Assembly (NCBI GenBank): GCA_902470835.1
Contig: CABRHR010000051.1
Coordinates: 1 to 14,206, forward strand
Reading direction: 5' to 3'
DNA length: 14,206 nucleotides
Origin: an uncultured Collinsella sp.
GTDB lineage: Bacteria; Actinomycetota; Coriobacteriia; Coriobacteriales; Coriobacteriaceae
Position 1 is the stretch's first letter. The number at the start of each line of letters is the position of its first letter. The translations under genes were made by a program, and so were the position numbers. A model generated the notes under the pieces. It was not told where the DNA came from and did no database searches. It saw nothing but the letters and a program-made list of their open reading frames with translations. Below are positions 1-6,205 of the stretch, one piece after another.

Positions 1-44
1 CACTATCCTCTTCGTCGGCAGCGTCAGATGTGTATAAGAGACAG
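1..44 (+). other. Untrimmed Illumina Nextera adapter (P5 end, i5 index, read-1 transposon end)
   Basis: Bases 12-44 match the 33-nt Nextera read-1 adapter, starting TCGTCGGCAGCGTC and ending in the 19-bp Tn5 mosaic end AGATGTGTATAAGAGACAG at 26-44. Before it, CAC at 1-3 equals the end of the P5 primer, and TATCCTCT at 4-11 matches, from memory, the Nextera i5 index S503. The order P5 end, index, adapter is exactly the library construct. This is a sequencing and assembly leftover, not genome; genuine sequence begins at about 45. Confidence 0.98.
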
Positions 45-358
45 GGCAGGTTGAGGCCGCCCAGGCGCTCGGTCTCTCCAAGGCTAAAATCACCTTTAAA
101 ATCGTATTGCCCCAGGCGATTCGGTTTATTATCCCGTCGTTGATTTCTCAGCTCGTAGTCGTTGTCAAGGACACCACCGTCGCCTACGTGGTGAGCTATC
201 CCGACCTGATGCAAAATGCCCGCGTGCTCATTACCAACTATGATGCACTCGTATCGGTCTACCTGGTAATCGCGCTCATCTACATCCTCATCAACGTCGC
301 GATCAACAAGGCCGCTGTCTATGTTTCGCACAAGACCGGCGCGACCATCATCCGCTAA
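45..358 (+). CDS. Amino-acid ABC transporter permease, C-terminal part (5' truncated)
   Basis: This is the last ~104 residues of a polar amino-acid (glutamate/glutamine/aspartate type, HisM/GlnP family) inner-membrane permease. The reading frame is open through the adapter junction, so the gene is cut by the contig edge rather than starting at the internal TTG at 107. Immediately after the junction the frame gives the family's EAA loop (GQVEAAQALGLS...LPQAIR), which docks on the ATPase. A membrane helix around the IPSLISQLVVVVK segment, the typical KDTTVAYVVSYPDL stretch and a last helix near VSVYLVIALIYILINVA follow. It ends 36 bp before the ATPase gene on the same strand, consistent with one operon. 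Family assignment is firm; the substrate is inferred from family resemblance only. The N-terminal half and any partner permease or binding protein lie outside the window. Confidence 0.93.
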
Positions 359-394
359 CGCTTTACCATTTCGAGTCATAAGGAGCCGAGCACC

Positions 395-1159
<765 letters not shown>

Positions 1160-1245
1160 CCCAATTGCCACGCGGGCAAATTCATCGCCAGCGTTTGTCC
1201 CGCGCACCCCTGTGCCATGTCCACCCGGATTCGAAAGCAACACCT

Positions 1246-2055
1246 ATGATCGGAACTCGTACTTCATCGTCCTACACCCCGCACGTCGACGTCGCCCCCG
1301 CCGACCGCCCACTCATCCTCGTCGCACCGCGCTGGGAAGAGGCAGAGCCGTTTTTAACCGAGATGCTCTCCCCCAACGAGGAAATCGCAAGCGTCTTTGT
1401 CGATGCCATCCTTGCCGCCGGCGGCCTGCCGCTGCAGATGTCCATCACCGAGGACATTGAGGTTATCCGTCATTACGTCGATATCGCCGACGGCATCGCT
1501 ATTCCCGGCGGCCCGGACGTCAACCCCAAGCGCTGGGGCGATGATCGACCCTACGACCCCACGCTGTGCTGCGAGATTCGCGACCGTTTTGAGTTTAAGC
1601 TGGTTAACGAGGTGCTCCGCGCCAAGAAGCCGCTCTTTACCACCTGCCGCGGCACGCAGCTGCTCAATGTCGCCACCGGCGGCACCCTGTGCATGGACGT
1701 GCCGAGCCTGGGTGCGCGCGAGGGTCGCACGCAGTGGCGTCACACCCACGTGCTCAACGATCCCGTGCACCCCGTCGAGGTCGTGCCGGGCTCGCTGCTG
1801 GAACGCGCGGTTGGCGGGCACAGGCTAATCCAGACCAACTCCGCACACCACTGCTGCGTCGATCGTCTGGGTAAAAGCACGCGCTTGGTCGCCAAGGCAA
1901 CCGATGGCGTTCCCGAGTGCATCGAAGTCGAAGGCCAGCCTTTCTGCCTGGGCGTGCAATGGCATCCCGAGTACACCTGGCAGACACTCGAGACCGACTT
2001 TAACCTGTGGAAGTCGTTTGTCGAGGCGGCGGCCAAGGTTAAGCAGGCCCGCTAG
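1246..2055 (+). CDS. Gamma-glutamyl-gamma-aminobutyrate hydrolase-like class I amidotransferase (peptidase C26)
   Basis: This 269-residue protein belongs to the PuuD/peptidase C26 family, which cleaves gamma-glutamyl amide bonds to release glutamate. The catalytic triad is visible: nucleophile Cys134 in FTTCRGTQLLNV, then His240 and Glu242 in VQWHPEY. The family signature IPGGPDVNP is at 86-94 and an NSAHH segment at 198-202. The start was placed at the ATG at 1246; an upstream in-frame TTG at 1165 would add 27 low-complexity residues with no family resemblance, and no strong ribosome site is seen for either. It follows the ABC ATPase by 86 bp on the same strand with no terminator between, so it is probably cotranscribed. 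This suggests that imported gamma-glutamyl compounds are hydrolysed, but that is inference. The substrate is unproven; PuuD proper acts in putrescine breakdown, and no other puu gene is visible. Confidence 0.9.
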   Translation: MIGTRTSSSYTPHVDVAPADRPLILVAPRWEEAEPFLTEMLSPNEEIASVFVDAILAAGGLPLQMSITEDIEVIRHYVDIADGIAIPGGPDVNPKRWGDDRPYDPTLCCEIRDRFEFKLVNEVLRAKKPLFTTCRGTQLLNVATGGTLCMDVPSLGAREGRTQWRHTHVLNDPVHPVEVVPGSLLERAVGGHRLIQTNSAHHCCVDRLGKSTRLVAKATDGVPECIEVEGQPFCLGVQWHPEYTWQTLETDFNLWKSFVEAAAKVKQAR

Positions 2056-2088
2056 CTCGCAAATCACACAGGCTTAAACCTTCCATGC

Positions 2089-2128
2089 CAGGGGGGGGCG
2101 GACACCAGCCACGGTGCCCGCCCCCCTG
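2089..2128. terminator. GC-rich hairpin between convergent operons
   Basis: CAGGGGGGGGCGGACACC pairs imperfectly with GGTGCCCGCCCCCCTG across a short loop. It lies 33 bp after the hydrolase stop and 38 bp before the stop of the last minus-strand permease gene, so it could end transcription from both sides. Only a weak T-rich stretch follows on the plus strand (TATTTGGTAT), so efficiency is uncertain. Confidence 0.6.
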
Positions 2129-2166
2129 TATTTGGTATGCTCGGTATGATTATCCCTCACAAACAA

Positions 2167-2985
2167 TCAAATAAATCTCGACCGCAATCGGTCGACGGCA
2201 AAGCAAATGGCAAAAACGCTTGCTACGTTTATCAGGCAGTCAATTAGAATCGAAACGCATTGACCATCCCCCAACGGGGTCACGCCGCAAATCCACATGA
2301 GCATCGAGGACGGAAGCGGAAGCATGGAATTGGCCCCGAGCTGTATGTAGATCGCTACGACGTTGACAAGCAGCAGCATGCCAATCGGACCGAAGCCGGA
2401 CCCAAAATAGGAAACAACGATTACGCAACAAACCACATATGCAAGGCAGGCAGCGGCAGCAAGAACAAGTCGATAGCAAAATACATGCAGGTTGAAATAC
2501 TGTTGAGCATCCAAAACGATTACGCAGTTAAGACAGTACAAAACGACACTCGACAGGATAAACGCGCCCAAAAGGGCAAAAGAAGACAGCACCACTCGCG
2601 CAACGATAGCGCACACACGCTTCCCTCCCCGAGCCTCCGACAACCCCCACGGTTCCTCAATAAAGCCCGAACTGACAAAGCGCGGCACAATGCAAGCCGC
2701 GATGAACGGAAAGAACAATGCATGAGCCAACGGGGCTACGTTGAAAAGCAGACCGCGAAAAACCCCTGCATTACCAAATAGAAGGACATCCTCTGCCGAT
2801 AGCCGAAGCGTCGGGTCTGGGAAAAAGCCCAAGAAACTGTTCTCACGGAGGCTACAGAACCACATCGGGAAAGAATTAAGCTGCAATACCACCATGCACG
2901 CATAAATTATCAGGATTAAGGCGTACGCCCATTTACTCACATGCTTCAATTCTGACTGGAGAAGTCTTTTAATCTGACGAGCCAT
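2167..2985 (-). CDS. ABC-2-type membrane permease B of the BcrA-like transporter (six helices)
   Basis: This 272-residue integral membrane protein is the last gene of the ATPase-permease-permease operon. Hydrophobic segments lie near residues 20-36, 85-103, 128-155, 173-194, 199-215 and 245-264. After the second helix comes an amphipathic stretch with SEARGGKR (116-123), which parallels SSARGLTR in the neighbouring permease, so the two look like paralogues forming a heterodimer. The start was taken as ATG at 2985, because a GGGGGG run at 2995-3000 sits nine bases upstream; the in-frame GTG at 2994 touches that run directly. The first 40 bp overlap the end of permease A, implying translational coupling. 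Base composition is clearly more AT-rich than the flanking genes. The substrate is unknown; peptide or bacteriocin export or immunity is the commonest role for this architecture, but nothing here proves it. Confidence 0.8.
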   Translation of the reverse strand: MARQIKRLLQSELKHVSKWAYALILIIYACMVVLQLNSFPMWFCSLRENSFLGFFPDPTLRLSAEDVLLFGNAGVFRGLLFNVAPLAHALFFPFIAACIVPRFVSSGFIEEPWGLSEARGGKRVCAIVARVVLSSFALLGAFILSSVVLYCLNCVIVLDAQQYFNLHVFCYRLVLAAAACLAYVVCCVIVVSYFGSGFGPIGMLLLVNVVAIYIQLGANSMLPLPSSMLMWICGVTPLGDGQCVSILIDCLINVASVFAICFAVDRLRSRFI

Positions 2986-3794
2986 TGAGCACACCCCCCA
3001 GCGCGAAAGCTCACGAGAGCATAAATCAATACCGATAGACAGCTGGCTGCCACGCCATATCCCAGAAGTGCCAGTTGACCCATATCGCTATACCCAAGGG
3101 CACATCCGACTCCAAGGTACGGCCCCGGAAGGAGGAAAATCCATCGCAAGGATGGTATGGGCGCCTGAAGGAAGGTTCCGTAGAGCGTCAAGCTCATGAC
3201 AAATCCAATAATTATCGCAGCCCCGCTCAATACAGCGCTGCCTGTAATCCGATAGATGGTCACCGTCTCCAGCGCAACCGATATCACCAATACGGCGTTG
3301 ATCATCATTGCCGGCAAAAATGCAGTTAGCATGTCGTGCGAGTAGTTATGCCCTCCACGTATTATGGCTATTGCAAAAAGAAGAAGGCAAAGCGCACTAT
3401 ATGCTGCGCCAATTATTAAAGCAGACGAAAGCACATGTGCTAGGGCCCCATTAAAGCGGGTAAGACCTCTTGCTGAAGAAATTCGGTATCCCTCTTCATA
3501 GCCGCGCTCCTGTAAAATCGCCAGGCAAACGATGAGCGGAACGAACAGAGACGTGCCGGCAAAAGCACTGCGCACAAGGGACTCATCGGGTGCAGAAGGA
3601 TCGATTACATTCCAGCAGAAACCAATATCCTCCCCAAAAACGCTATTGCCAAAGGCGAGCAACGTTGTTCCGTTTTTTAGAAAGACACCGAAGAGAAGGC
3701 CGAACGCCAGAATAAGCGCAAGACCAAACTTCGCCGGAAACATCCTGTGCAAACGCATCATATCTGCCTTTATGGGATGGATTGCCCGCTTCAT
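2946..3794 (-). CDS. ABC-2-type membrane permease A of the BcrA-like transporter (six helices)
   Basis: This 282-residue membrane protein has six predicted helices near residues 22-39, 78-95, 117-145, 157-180, 187-206 and 242-263, the layout of ABC-2 permeases. A cytoplasmic loop carries ERGYEEGYRISSARGLTR (96-113), probably the coupling region that contacts the ATPase; a matching SEARGGKR loop is found in permease B. Its ATG overlaps the ATPase stop by four bases (ATGA at 3791-3794), and its 3' end overlaps the next permease gene by 40 bp, so all three are one translation-coupled operon. The large loop between helices 1 and 2 (about residues 40-77) probably faces outside. It was recognised by topology and context rather than by conserved catalytic residues; the transported compound is unknown. 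Confidence 0.82.
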   Translation of the reverse strand: MKRAIHPIKADMMRLHRMFPAKFGLALILAFGLLFGVFLKNGTTLLAFGNSVFGEDIGFCWNVIDPSAPDESLVRSAFAGTSLFVPLIVCLAILQERGYEEGYRISSARGLTRFNGALAHVLSSALIIGAAYSALCLLLFAIAIIRGGHNYSHDMLTAFLPAMMINAVLVISVALETVTIYRITGSAVLSGAAIIIGFVMSLTLYGTFLQAPIPSLRWIFLLPGPYLGVGCALGYSDMGQLALLGYGVAASCLSVLIYALVSFRAGGCAQWLVRLKDFSSQN

Positions 3795-4552
3795 AGCGAG
3801 ACCGCCTTCATCAAGCGCCTGTAATACTCTTTTAGGGACGACGCCTCATCCCTTATGACGTCCATCGATTCCTTTTTCAGCAGTTCGCCGTCATGAATAA
3901 ACACGCAACTTGTTGCAACTGATGCCAACTCATCCAAATCATGACTAGAGATGAGCATGGTCTTACCCTGTTCTCGATTCAATCGACCGATAAGGGCCCA
4001 TATACTCTCGATGCCCAGCGGGTCCAACCCATTTGCTGGCTCATCAAAAATAAGCAGATCAGTGTCACCCAACAAAGCCGTAGCTATATCAAGTCGCCGC
4101 TTCATTCCCAGAGAAAAACTGCTCACGCTCTCTTTCTCATCGACGTCCAGCCCGACTAGGCCCAAGACGCGAGGAACCTCACGTTTCTCATCAAGCCCCC
4201 ATTCCGCACATCGGATTTGAAGATTCTCAACCGCGCTGAGAGATTGGTATGCTCCGCTGGAATCTGGCACATAGCCGACACGCGTCCGCATCAAGCTCAG
4301 GTCTTTTTTCGACTTGCCTCCAAAGAGCTCCACGCTCCCCGACGACGGCTCGCAGAGGCCCAAGACGATTTTAATAAGCATGCTTTTGCCCGCACCGTTT
4401 GTACCGACAAGGGCACAGAGCTCAGACTGATGCACCTCGAAGGAAACGTCATGCAAAACGCGCCGTTTCCCGTAGCGCTTTGACACCTTTGATAACTTTA
4501 TCGCTGATGCGTTCATTGGCCTCCCGTTCTGCTTGATAGCAAAACCGCTCAT
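3791..4552 (-). CDS. BcrA/lantibiotic-immunity type ABC transporter ATP-binding protein
   Basis: This 253-residue ATPase is the first gene of the transporter operon. It has Walker A GTNGAGKSM at 50-58 (Met58 replaces the usual Thr after the Lys-Ser), signature FSLGMKRRL at 146-154, Walker B LLIFDEPANGLD at 166-177, and H-loop His204 in ISSHD. The region before the helical domain, VGYVPDSSGAYQSLSAVENL, resembles BcrA-type exporters, which lack the canonical Q-loop glutamine. The start at 4552 has GAAGGAA just upstream; an alternative ATG at 4516 has GGGAGG only three bases away and would remove 12 residues. A near-consensus promoter and a 34-bp palindrome lie directly upstream, so expression is probably repressed by the XRE protein encoded at 4697-5026. 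Family members export or expel peptides, bacitracin or lantibiotics; which applies here is not known. Confidence 0.9.
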   Translation of the reverse strand: MSGFAIKQNGRPMNASAIKLSKVSKRYGKRRVLHDVSFEVHQSELCALVGTNGAGKSMLIKIVLGLCEPSSGSVELFGGKSKKDLSLMRTRVGYVPDSSGAYQSLSAVENLQIRCAEWGLDEKREVPRVLGLVGLDVDEKESVSSFSLGMKRRLDIATALLGDTDLLIFDEPANGLDPLGIESIWALIGRLNREQGKTMLISSHDLDELASVATSCVFIHDGELLKKESMDVIRDEASSLKEYYRRLMKAVSL

Positions 4553-4570
4553 ATCGTTCCTTCTTTCCTT

Positions 4571-4604
4571 TATCGTTTTCCATAGTTGTTATTGTTTTTC
4601 GATA
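4571..4604. promoter_or_regulatory. Putative operator palindrome (TATCG-N24-CGATA) at the ABC operon promoter
   Basis: TATCGTT at 4571-4577 and CGATA at 4600-4604 bound a 34-bp imperfect palindrome with a 24-bp gap between the TATCG and CGATA ends. A second 34-bp element with exactly the same end spacing lies upstream of the DUF2975 gene (5616-5649). By hand alignment 20 of 34 positions agree, including an inner TTATYG at the same offset. The -10 box lies inside this palindrome, so binding should repress. The role is inferred. Confidence 0.65.
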
Positions 4605-4619
4605 ACTCATATTTGTCAA
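4591..4619 (-). promoter_or_regulatory. Sigma-70-type promoter of the BcrA-like ABC operon
   Basis: Read on the minus strand, a perfect TTGACA (4619-4614) is followed after 17 bp by AACAAT (4596-4591), four of six matching TATAAT. It sits about 40 bp before the ATPase start and just beyond the terminator of the regulator gene, so the transporter has its own promoter. Confidence 0.7.
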
Positions 4620-4623
4620 GATA

Positions 4624-4658
4624 ATCTAAAAGAAAGGACCCGTGTTAGACACGGGCCC
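4624..4658 (-). terminator. Intrinsic terminator after the XRE regulator gene
   Basis: GGACCCGTGT (4636-4645) pairs with ACACGGGCCC (4649-4658) around a 3-nt loop with one mismatch. Read on the minus strand, the hairpin is followed by TTTCTTTTAGATTAT. It ends the DUF2975/XRE transcript and separates it from the ABC promoter that follows immediately. Confidence 0.8.
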
Positions 4659-4696
4659 CATCGCACTGATATTTCGTTTTAGCTGTTCGCTTTATG

Positions 4697-5026
4697 TTAC
4701 TCGTCGCTCAAATCGACAGCGAAGACTGATGTCGGAAGCGACGCCTCATTGCCTCCACCATTCCGCATCTGCCTCACGACATTTTTTGCACGCTCAACAA
4801 TAAGCTCCTCAAGCTCTTTCTCACTCACCCGCCGAATAATATCTCCCGGTTGACAGTCAAGCTCATCACAGATATCGAGAAGCGTCTTTAGGCGAATAGC
4901 TTTTATTTTTCCGTTTCTTAGCTTAGAAATATTAGCCGGAGTATGCCCCGTGGCACGAATCAGATCAGCACTGGTCTTTCCGGTCTTAAGTAGCTGCGTC
5001 TCAAGCTCGATGATGAGATAGCTCAT
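4697..5026 (-). CDS. XRE (Cro/CI) family transcriptional regulator paired with DUF2975
   Basis: This is a 109-residue DNA-binding protein. Residues about 5-62 form a Cro/CI helix-turn-helix: SADLIRATGHTPANISKLRNGK (about 19-40) contains the two HTH helices, and LKTLLDICDELDCQPGDII (47-65) is the typical C-terminal part seen in YozG-like regulators. After it comes a charged helix (VSEKELEELIVERAKNVV) and a polar tail, so it is longer than the usual ~70-residue family member. The ATG at 5026 is preceded by AGGAGG, and only eight bases separate it from the DUF2975 stop, a tight two-gene operon. XRE proteins of this type often control their own operon; the 34-bp palindrome upstream of the operon and its twin at the ABC promoter are the obvious candidate targets. 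What releases the regulator is unknown. Confidence 0.88.
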   Translation of the reverse strand: MSYLIIELETQLLKTGKTSADLIRATGHTPANISKLRNGKIKAIRLKTLLDICDELDCQPGDIIRRVSEKELEELIVERAKNVVRQMRNGGGNEASLPTSVFAVDLSDE

Positions 5027-5034
5027 GTTTCCTC

Positions 5035-5595
5035 CTACACAAGCTCGTCAGACTGCTCTTGGAGCAGCGAGGCATAACTCCAGATCACCGAGATACACAG
5101 ACAGACAGCCGCGCCGATAAGCGACCCCGCATCAAAGGCAACGCCTTGGCAAAACGCGATAACGAAGGAATGAGGCACGACGTAAAGCTCCAGCCCACCA
5201 AAGGTAAGATTGACCGATCCGTAGGCACCAATAAGCGAAACCGCGGCGTTAACAGCAAAGGCAAGCGCAAGAACACGGATAAGCCGCACATGCGTCTTGG
5301 TAAAGGGCGAGACGCCTTGCGAGATGTTACGGCTGATCCCACACAGAACGACAAGCGAAATACCCACGACGAGTGCCAGGCACAGTCCGCTTGGGATAAC
5401 GATGCACCCGCCATCGAGAAGCGTCACGACGCCGAAAGAATCGACAGAAGCAACGTTTGCAACCGCATACCAGATCACGTAAACAACCAACGCGGCAAAA
5501 GCGACGAGCATCCCTGCAAAAACGGCTGCCATGCAAAAACCAAGCTTCCTGATATTTTCGCCCGCCTTGGCCATACGCTGAACGCTGTTGGACAT
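5035..5595 (-). CDS. DUF2975 family membrane protein
   Basis: This 186-residue protein has four predicted membrane helices near 20-45, 64-86, 104-124 and 155-175. Family hallmarks are the SPFT motif (96-99) before helix 3 (GVSPFTKTHVRLIRVLAL) and a C-terminal LLQEQSDELV tail resembling the LQEENDLTI ending common in DUF2975. DUF2975 genes are typically found next to a small XRE gene, as here. The start is the ATG at 5595, with GAGGGTGAG just upstream; an extension to 5694 would add 33 Cys/Asn-rich residues encoded over the palindromic operator and is rejected. A membrane protein coupled to a cytoplasmic regulator suggests that it senses an envelope or membrane signal, or sequesters the regulator; this is inference, since the biochemical role of the family is unknown to me. 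Confidence 0.85.
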   Translation of the reverse strand: MSNSVQRMAKAGENIRKLGFCMAAVFAGMLVAFAALVVYVIWYAVANVASVDSFGVVTLLDGGCIVIPSGLCLALVVGISLVVLCGISRNISQGVSPFTKTHVRLIRVLALAFAVNAAVSLIGAYGSVNLTFGGLELYVVPHSFVIAFCQGVAFDAGSLIGAAVCLCISVIWSYASLLQEQSDELV

Positions 5596-5615
5596 ACACT
5601 CACCCTCATCGACTC

Positions 5616-5649
5616 TATCGTTATTCGAACAGTTTATCGAACAACGATA
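5616..5649. promoter_or_regulatory. Putative operator palindrome upstream of the DUF2975/XRE operon
   Basis: TATCGTTATTCGAA (5616-5629) and ATCGAACAACGATA (5636-5649) are inverted repeats with 12 of 14 positions matching, separated by six bases. The outer TATCG and CGATA are 24 bp apart, identical to the element at 4571-4604. It ends 21 bp before the DUF2975 start codon. Autoregulation by the XRE protein is the simplest reading. No convincing -35/-10 pair was recognised beside it. Confidence 0.65.
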
Positions 5650-5708
5650 TGGATTGCATGCGGAAAGCCCCGCCAATGCGCATAGGCCATTCACTAATCA
5701 GAAAGGGT

Positions 5709-5800
5709 GAGAGTGGATATTGGACACGTATCGAACGAGAGTGGATAATCTCCCACTTTGAGGCCGCCACCGGGCCTAAAACGGGAGATTATCCACTCTC
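5709..5800. repeat. Inverted-repeat element with perfect 18-bp arms and a third half-copy
   Basis: GAGAGTGGATAATCTCCC (5737-5754) and its exact reverse complement GGGAGATTATCCACTCTC (5783-5800) flank a 28-nt loop in which AGGCC (5761-5765) pairs with GGCCT (5773-5777). An extra direct copy of GAGAGTGGATA is at 5709-5719. The element fills the gap between the Hpt stop (5825) and the DUF2975 leader. There is no U-tract on either strand, so it does not look like an ordinary intrinsic terminator. It may be a REP/MITE-like element or a structured RNA end. Confidence 0.8.
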
Positions 5801-5824
5801 ATAGTCATCAAGGCTCGCAAGCTC

Positions 5825-6181
5825 TTATTCAGCCGCTTCGCGCAGGGCCGACATCGTAGCCGCATATTGCTGCTGCAATGCATGCATTCCCTCGCGAGCG
5901 CCGTCAACAGCATCGGCGCCGCGCAGCGCCTCGGTCACCACGACCGCCGGCTCGTACAGATTATCGAATCCCAGGTTCTGGCTCACGCCCTTGAGCGTGT
6001 GCGCTGCCATAAACGCTTCCTCGGCGTCTCCTGCCGCCATGGCAGCCTCCAACTTGTCCATGCTCTCGTCATCTAAAAACTTGAGGGCAAAGCGGGCAAG
6101 CATTTCCCCGCCCATCAGCCGAGCACACGCGTCATCATAATTAGCGCCGATCTTCTCATACGCCTCACGCATGGAAATCAT
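5825..6181 (-). CDS. Hpt (histidine phosphotransfer) domain protein
   Basis: This 118-residue protein is a stand-alone Hpt domain. The phospho-accepting His61 sits in the signature AAHTLKGVSQNLGF (59-72), and the rest is predicted as a four-helix bundle: residues 17-37, 38-51, 53-70 and 74 to the end. Such proteins shuttle phosphoryl groups between hybrid kinases and receiver domains. The ATG at 6181 has AAAGGAG about ten bases upstream. The gene begins 24 bp after the stop of the REC/HD-GYP gene, so the two are most likely one operon, and the receiver domain of that protein is the natural partner. No histidine kinase is visible in the window, so the phosphate source is unknown. The 18-bp-arm hairpin downstream may end the transcript. 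Confidence 0.9.
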   Translation of the reverse strand: MISMREAYEKIGANYDDACARLMGGEMLARFALKFLDDESMDKLEAAMAAGDAEEAFMAAHTLKGVSQNLGFDNLYEPAVVVTEALRGADAVDGAREGMHALQQQYAATMSALREAAE

Positions 6182-6205
6182 GGATTAAAAACTCCTTTGG
6201 TCAAA

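Noticed and set aside
107..358. Permease beginning at the internal TTG at 107
   Set aside because: The EAA loop is encoded in frame upstream to the adapter junction, so this is a truncated gene, not a short one.
1165..1245. Earlier TTG start for the gamma-glutamyl hydrolase
   Set aside because: The added residues do not resemble the family, and the ATG at 1246 gives a normal-length protein.
5596..5694. 33-residue N-terminal extension of the DUF2975 protein
   Set aside because: It would be encoded over the palindromic operator, and a good ribosome site precedes the ATG at 5595.
5709..5800. CRISPR array from the repeated GAGAGTGGATA units
   Set aside because: There are only two direct copies and one inverted one with no regular spacers, and no cas genes are nearby.
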